DNA of 64,000 nucleotides from Nocardia aurantiaca (GTDB lineage Bacteria > Actinomycetota > Actinomycetes > Mycobacteriales > Mycobacteriaceae). Where the stretch lies: NCBI RefSeq assembly GCF_009708175.1, contig NZ_WMBB01000017.1, positions 62,001 through 126,000 on the forward strand, given 5' to 3'. Position numbers and translations under genes: made by a program. Positions 61,517-64,000 of this stretch are shown here, piece by piece (the first letter of the stretch is position 1; each line of letters begins with the position of its first letter). The notes under the pieces are model-generated. The model ran no database searches, was not told the origin of the DNA, and saw nothing but the letters and a program-made list of their open reading frames with translations.

Positions 61517-61774
61517 TTGTGCACGGCCATCCTGTACGGAATCGGGGTCGCCACCGCCGCTCCGTTCACCCTCGATCCGGTGGCCACGTCAAACGCTTCG
61601 GGCTCGGGCTCCGTCACATCCGGTTCAGCGATGCAGACTCTCGATGCGAATGCGAACACAGGCTCCAGTTCGGCCAGGCTGCTGTGGAGCCAGTTCTACT
61701 GTCAACGATCCGGTGGCATCTGGCACCCGGAAGCCGGTTACTGTGCAGATAACGACGTCTCCAGTGTGAGCTAG
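61517..61774 (+). CDS. Small secreted protein, probably 5'-truncated
   Basis: 85 residues from a TTG. A hydrophobic stretch ending GVATAAPF looks like the second half of a signal peptide, followed by a Ser/Gly/Ala-rich region and FYCQRSGGIWHPEAGYCADN with two cysteines that could form a disulphide. The basic start of the signal peptide is missing, exactly where the resolvase fragment ends, so this is probably a deletion junction. Confidence 0.5.
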   Translation: MCTAILYGIGVATAAPFTLDPVATSNASGSGSVTSGSAMQTLDANANTGSSSARLLWSQFYCQRSGGIWHPEAGYCADNDVSSVS

Positions 61775-61880
61775 CTCGGACCGAAGACCTCCTTCGGGTA
61801 CAACACGCGCAGTGTCGGGGTGGTCGCTGCCGAGCACCCGCTCGGCTCGGCGAGGGTCCGCTGACACGCCGCCATTCGAA

Positions 61881-62237
61881 TCACCGACGCGGCCTGAGCG
61901 CGATCCGCGCGACACGCCGCCACCAGGCCCCGGCATTGCGTTTCTCTCCACCCGCCCGAGGCCGGATTTCCAGATTGTGCACGGCGTCGGGGTCGGCCAG
62001 GTCACCCCGGCGCTTCAGTAGGACACCAAGGTTGAACATCGCGCTGGTGTGGCCGGCCTCGCGGCGCCGGCACCAGGTATCGGCGTCGGCGATATCGCCC
62101 CGGGCGAAACCCAATCGCGTATCGGCCCGCCGCCGGGCGGCGATGAGCCTGCGGTCCTCGTCATCCAGATGGCAGTAGCGCTCCAGATCCGCCCGAGACA
62201 ACACCGGAACCCGGCCGTAGCTGTCCTTGTCGATCAC
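61881..62237 (-). pseudogene. Chimeric ORF: Tn3 transposase N-terminus fused to Sel1-like repeats
   Basis: 118 residues from a GTG. Residues 13-44 (LSRADLERYCHLDDEDRRLI...RLGFA) match the N-terminal DUF4158 domain of Tn3-family transposases. The frame then continues as GDIADADTWCRRREAGHTSAMFNLGVLLKRRGDLA, a Sel1/TPR-like repeat pattern. The tail after LADPDAVHN is unrelated to both. The fusion is in frame and open, but neither part is complete. Confidence 0.65.
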
Positions 62238-62319
62238 CGCGACATGAAATCACCTACAGCCCAACACCGCTCGCCGAGTGCGGATACGCTTTTCGGGGCT
62301 GTGGCAGTACGGTCGGAGT

Positions 62320-63105
62320 GTGATCGATGAGCGCAGACCGCTGCTGTTCCTGACTTGGGTTGCGGTGTCGTCGATCCCGTTCTTCGTGTTGGGCGCGGTC
62401 ACCGGCGGAGTACGGATGGGTGCACTGCGGCTGCCTGCGAGCGCGGTCATGTTCGTGGTTCCGGTTGCCGTTGCGGTGGCACTGACCTGGCGGTATTCCG
62501 GTGCTGCGGCGGTGCCGGGGCTGCTGCGGCGGGCCGTGGACCGTCCCGCTGCCGCGCTGCGCTGGTATGTGCTTGCTGTGTTGCTGCCGGTGGCGCTGGC
62601 GGTGGGGTCCGCGGCGGCCGTGTGCTGGACGGGGCAGGCCGGATGGCGGCTGCCGCTGTCTCCGGCCGCCGCTCCGGGGCTGGTGCTGATTTTCCTCATC
62701 GCGGCGACCTGCGAGGAGCTGGGCTGGACCGGATATGCCATCGAGCCGTTACGGCAGCGCTTCGGCATGTTGCCGGCCGCGTTCGGCCTGGGTGTCTATT
62801 GGGCGGTCTGGCATGTGATTCCGTTGTTCGAGGCGGGACATCCGATGGGTTGGATCGCCGGATGGTTCCTCGGTACGGTCGCCACTCGGGTGCTGATCGT
62901 GTGGCTGCACGATCGCACCGGGCATGGAGTGAGTGCGGCGATCCTGATGCACGCCTCGATCAATGTCACCGCCGCCTACACCCCGGGGCTGGACCGGCCG
63001 ATCAGCGCGCTCGCCACCGGCGTCCTCACGGCCGCGCTCACCGCCGGTCTGATGTGGGGCGGCAAGTCGCGGACTCCGCGGGCAGTCGACGCGTCGTCGC
63101 ACTGA
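62320..63105 (+). CDS. CPBP-family intramembrane glutamic endopeptidase
   Basis: 261 residues from the GTG at 62320, six bases after a -10 TACGGT (leaderless type). About seven membrane helices. Motif 1 is CEELGWTGYAIEPL (EExxxR-type variant), motif 2 WAVWHVIPL and motif 3 LMHASIN supply the catalytic Glu and His residues. CPBP proteases process membrane substrates or bacteriocins; the target here is unknown. Single gene between relics. Confidence 0.85.
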   Translation: MIDERRPLLFLTWVAVSSIPFFVLGAVTGGVRMGALRLPASAVMFVVPVAVAVALTWRYSGAAAVPGLLRRAVDRPAAALRWYVLAVLLPVALAVGSAAAVCWTGQAGWRLPLSPAAAPGLVLIFLIAATCEELGWTGYAIEPLRQRFGMLPAAFGLGVYWAVWHVIPLFEAGHPMGWIAGWFLGTVATRVLIVWLHDRTGHGVSAAILMHASINVTAAYTPGLDRPISALATGVLTAALTAGLMWGGKSRTPRAVDASSH

Positions 63106-63137
63106 ATCACGGCCGCGGCCGGCGTTCCCCCCGGCCG

Positions 63138-63529
63138 TCAGCCACTCCTGCGGTCGTGATGCACCCGCGGCTTGCCGTTCACATGCTCGATGATCGCTGA
63201 GTCGCCCGAGGTGTCCTCGAACGCGAGATGGATCGTCGACACCTCGCCCTGTGCGGACACCGGGCGGACATGGACCGGGTTGGCGGCGAGGTCGCGCACC
63301 AGCTCGTCCACGCTGGTGAACTGATCCAGGAAGTACTGCATCCACAGCGGCCCCGACAGTCCGGCAGCGCCGGATCACGGGGACCCAACTGCGATTCGGC
63401 CAACCACAGCACGTGGCCCGCCAGACCACGTTCGTTGAGCCCGTCGACGGTGGTGGGTGATGTCCTACTGGCCACCAGGCTGCCGTACTTCGCGGTCCAT
63501 GTCAGCGGGTTCGGGTCGTCGGACCCACC
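63138..63529 (-). pseudogene. Choloylglycine-hydrolase family (Ntn hydrolase) relic
   Basis: Read leftwards: DDPNPLTWTAKYGSLVAS...GLNERGLAGHVLWLAESQLGP in one frame. After a single-base loss near 63360 it continues as LSGPLWMQYFLDQFTSVDELV...HLAFEDTSGDSAIIEHVNGKPRVHH in another frame. This is the middle of a penicillin-acylase/bile-salt-hydrolase-like protein. The N-terminal catalytic cysteine part and the C-terminal half are both absent. Confidence 0.75.
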
Positions 63530-64000
63530 AGCCGACCTGCTGGCCGAACTCGGCCGCGGCGAGATCGAGCTGACCCACGAGGCGTTCCACAAGCTACCCT
63601 GGCGAGCCGCCGCAACACCTTGAGGAACTGCTGATGGCCTGCGGAACTCTACCCCCGGCCGACAAACAGATCTGTGCTTTCGAACGGTGGATGATCACGC
63701 ACCTCGCTACTATCACCGACCCAGGCCACGCCCGCCTGATCAGGCGGTTCGCCGTTTGGGATGTCCAGCCACGACTGCGGGCACGAGCTGCCCGCGGCCC
63801 GCTTCCCGTCGGCAGCCGACGCGACTTCACCAATCAGATCAGCCAGGCGACGCGGTTCCTCGGCTGGCTCACAGAGCGTGACCTCAGGCTGGCCGACTGC
63901 GGCCAAGCCGCCATCGATGCCTGGCCTGTCGAACACAATGCCCACGCCCGCAGCAACATTCGAGGATTTCTGCTCTGGTGCCCCGCCAACAAACTGACCC
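63528..64000 (+). pseudogene. Integrase-like (tyrosine-recombinase-associated) gene, frameshifted, continuing past the edge
   Basis: The first piece ADLLAELGRGEIELTHEAFHKLPW ends in a stop at 63623. A frame change of one or two bases restores LEELLMACGTLPPADKQICAFERWM, which stays open to the window end (ATG 63634). This core-binding-type helical region (ITDPGHARLIRRFAVWDVQPRLRARA...FLGWLTERDLRLADC) recurs in actinobacterial integrase-like proteins; the catalytic domain would lie beyond 64000. It abuts the choloylglycine-hydrolase relic at about 63528. Confidence 0.6.

Noticed and set aside
1..64000. tRNA, rRNA or riboswitch genes
   Set aside because: Reading both strands I saw no T-loop/acceptor patterns, rRNA segments or known riboswitch cores; a covariance search would be needed to be certain.

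Overview
The window is high-GC DNA with dense, often overlapping genes and many leaderless-type promoters. It encodes mycolate-actinobacterial markers: an MmpL transporter, a polyprenol-phosphomannose mannosyltransferase of the MptB kind, an Mtb12-like lipoprotein, DUF5703, a FadD15-like acyl-CoA synthetase and an Ald/Lrp pair. Together these point to Nocardia or a close relative (Rhodococcus, Gordonia). The genus is an inference; no rRNA or other taxonomic gene is present and I saw no tRNA gene.

Layout. 1-6.4 kb: end of an amino-acid permease, an ABC exporter pair, a hotdog thioesterase, an EamA transporter, and an Lrp regulator convergent with alanine dehydrogenase. 6.9-9.2 kb: a protein carrying the exact Coq4 metal motif, and a GT4 glycosyltransferase. 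9.4-13.4 kb: a catabolic island (DapA-like lyase, class II aldolase, XRE-cupin regulator, nitrilase-family amidase, small membrane protein) with an operator sitting inside the promoter spacer; it ends in a wrecked serine-resolvase gene. 13.5-15.3 kb: a methyltransferase and a FadR-type regulator. 15.4-25.5 kb: an operon of aldehyde dehydrogenase, CrtC/AttH-like protein and GMC alcohol oxidase, followed by two paralogous uncharacterised 405-407 residue proteins, with two gene wrecks and a scramblase-like protein between the paralogues. 25.7-38.3 kb: the conserved core. An M20 peptidase and a PEBP protein are separated by a TetR/TIM-barrel/FadD insertion from a lipoprotein-DUF5703-pyrD operon; a lipoprotein-MmpL-YrdB operon follows.

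38.5-64 kb is accessory DNA. Its centrepiece (about 41.44-46.34 kb) is a compact four-gene transposon of the Tn402/Tn5053 type: TniA DDE transposase, TniB ATPase, TniQ and a serine resolvase, with no cargo. Around it lie truncated resolvases (39.1 and 61.1 kb, plus 13.2 kb), a res-like site, a Tn3 transposase N-terminus fused in frame to Sel1-like repeats, an integrase relic, and broken FabH, alpha/beta-hydrolase and choloylglycine-hydrolase genes.

Between these relics are three intact, separately regulated catabolic units. One is a TetR / FAD 2-hydroxyacid oxidase / TPP enzyme set with a 24-bp perfect palindromic operator. One is a TetR / alpha/beta hydrolase pair sharing three copies of the operator TTCTTG-N9-CAAGAA. 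One is a MarR / metallo-hydrolase / FAH / SnoaL-like operon.

The most unusual non-coding signal is a dispersed intergenic element. An 18-bp motif GAAC-N9-TGCCG occurs about ten times between 39.5 and 59.7 kb, always on the + strand. In three places it is organised as motif, 24-25 nt, palindrome, about 60-70 nt, motif. The motif also forms part of the putative left end of the TniABQR element.
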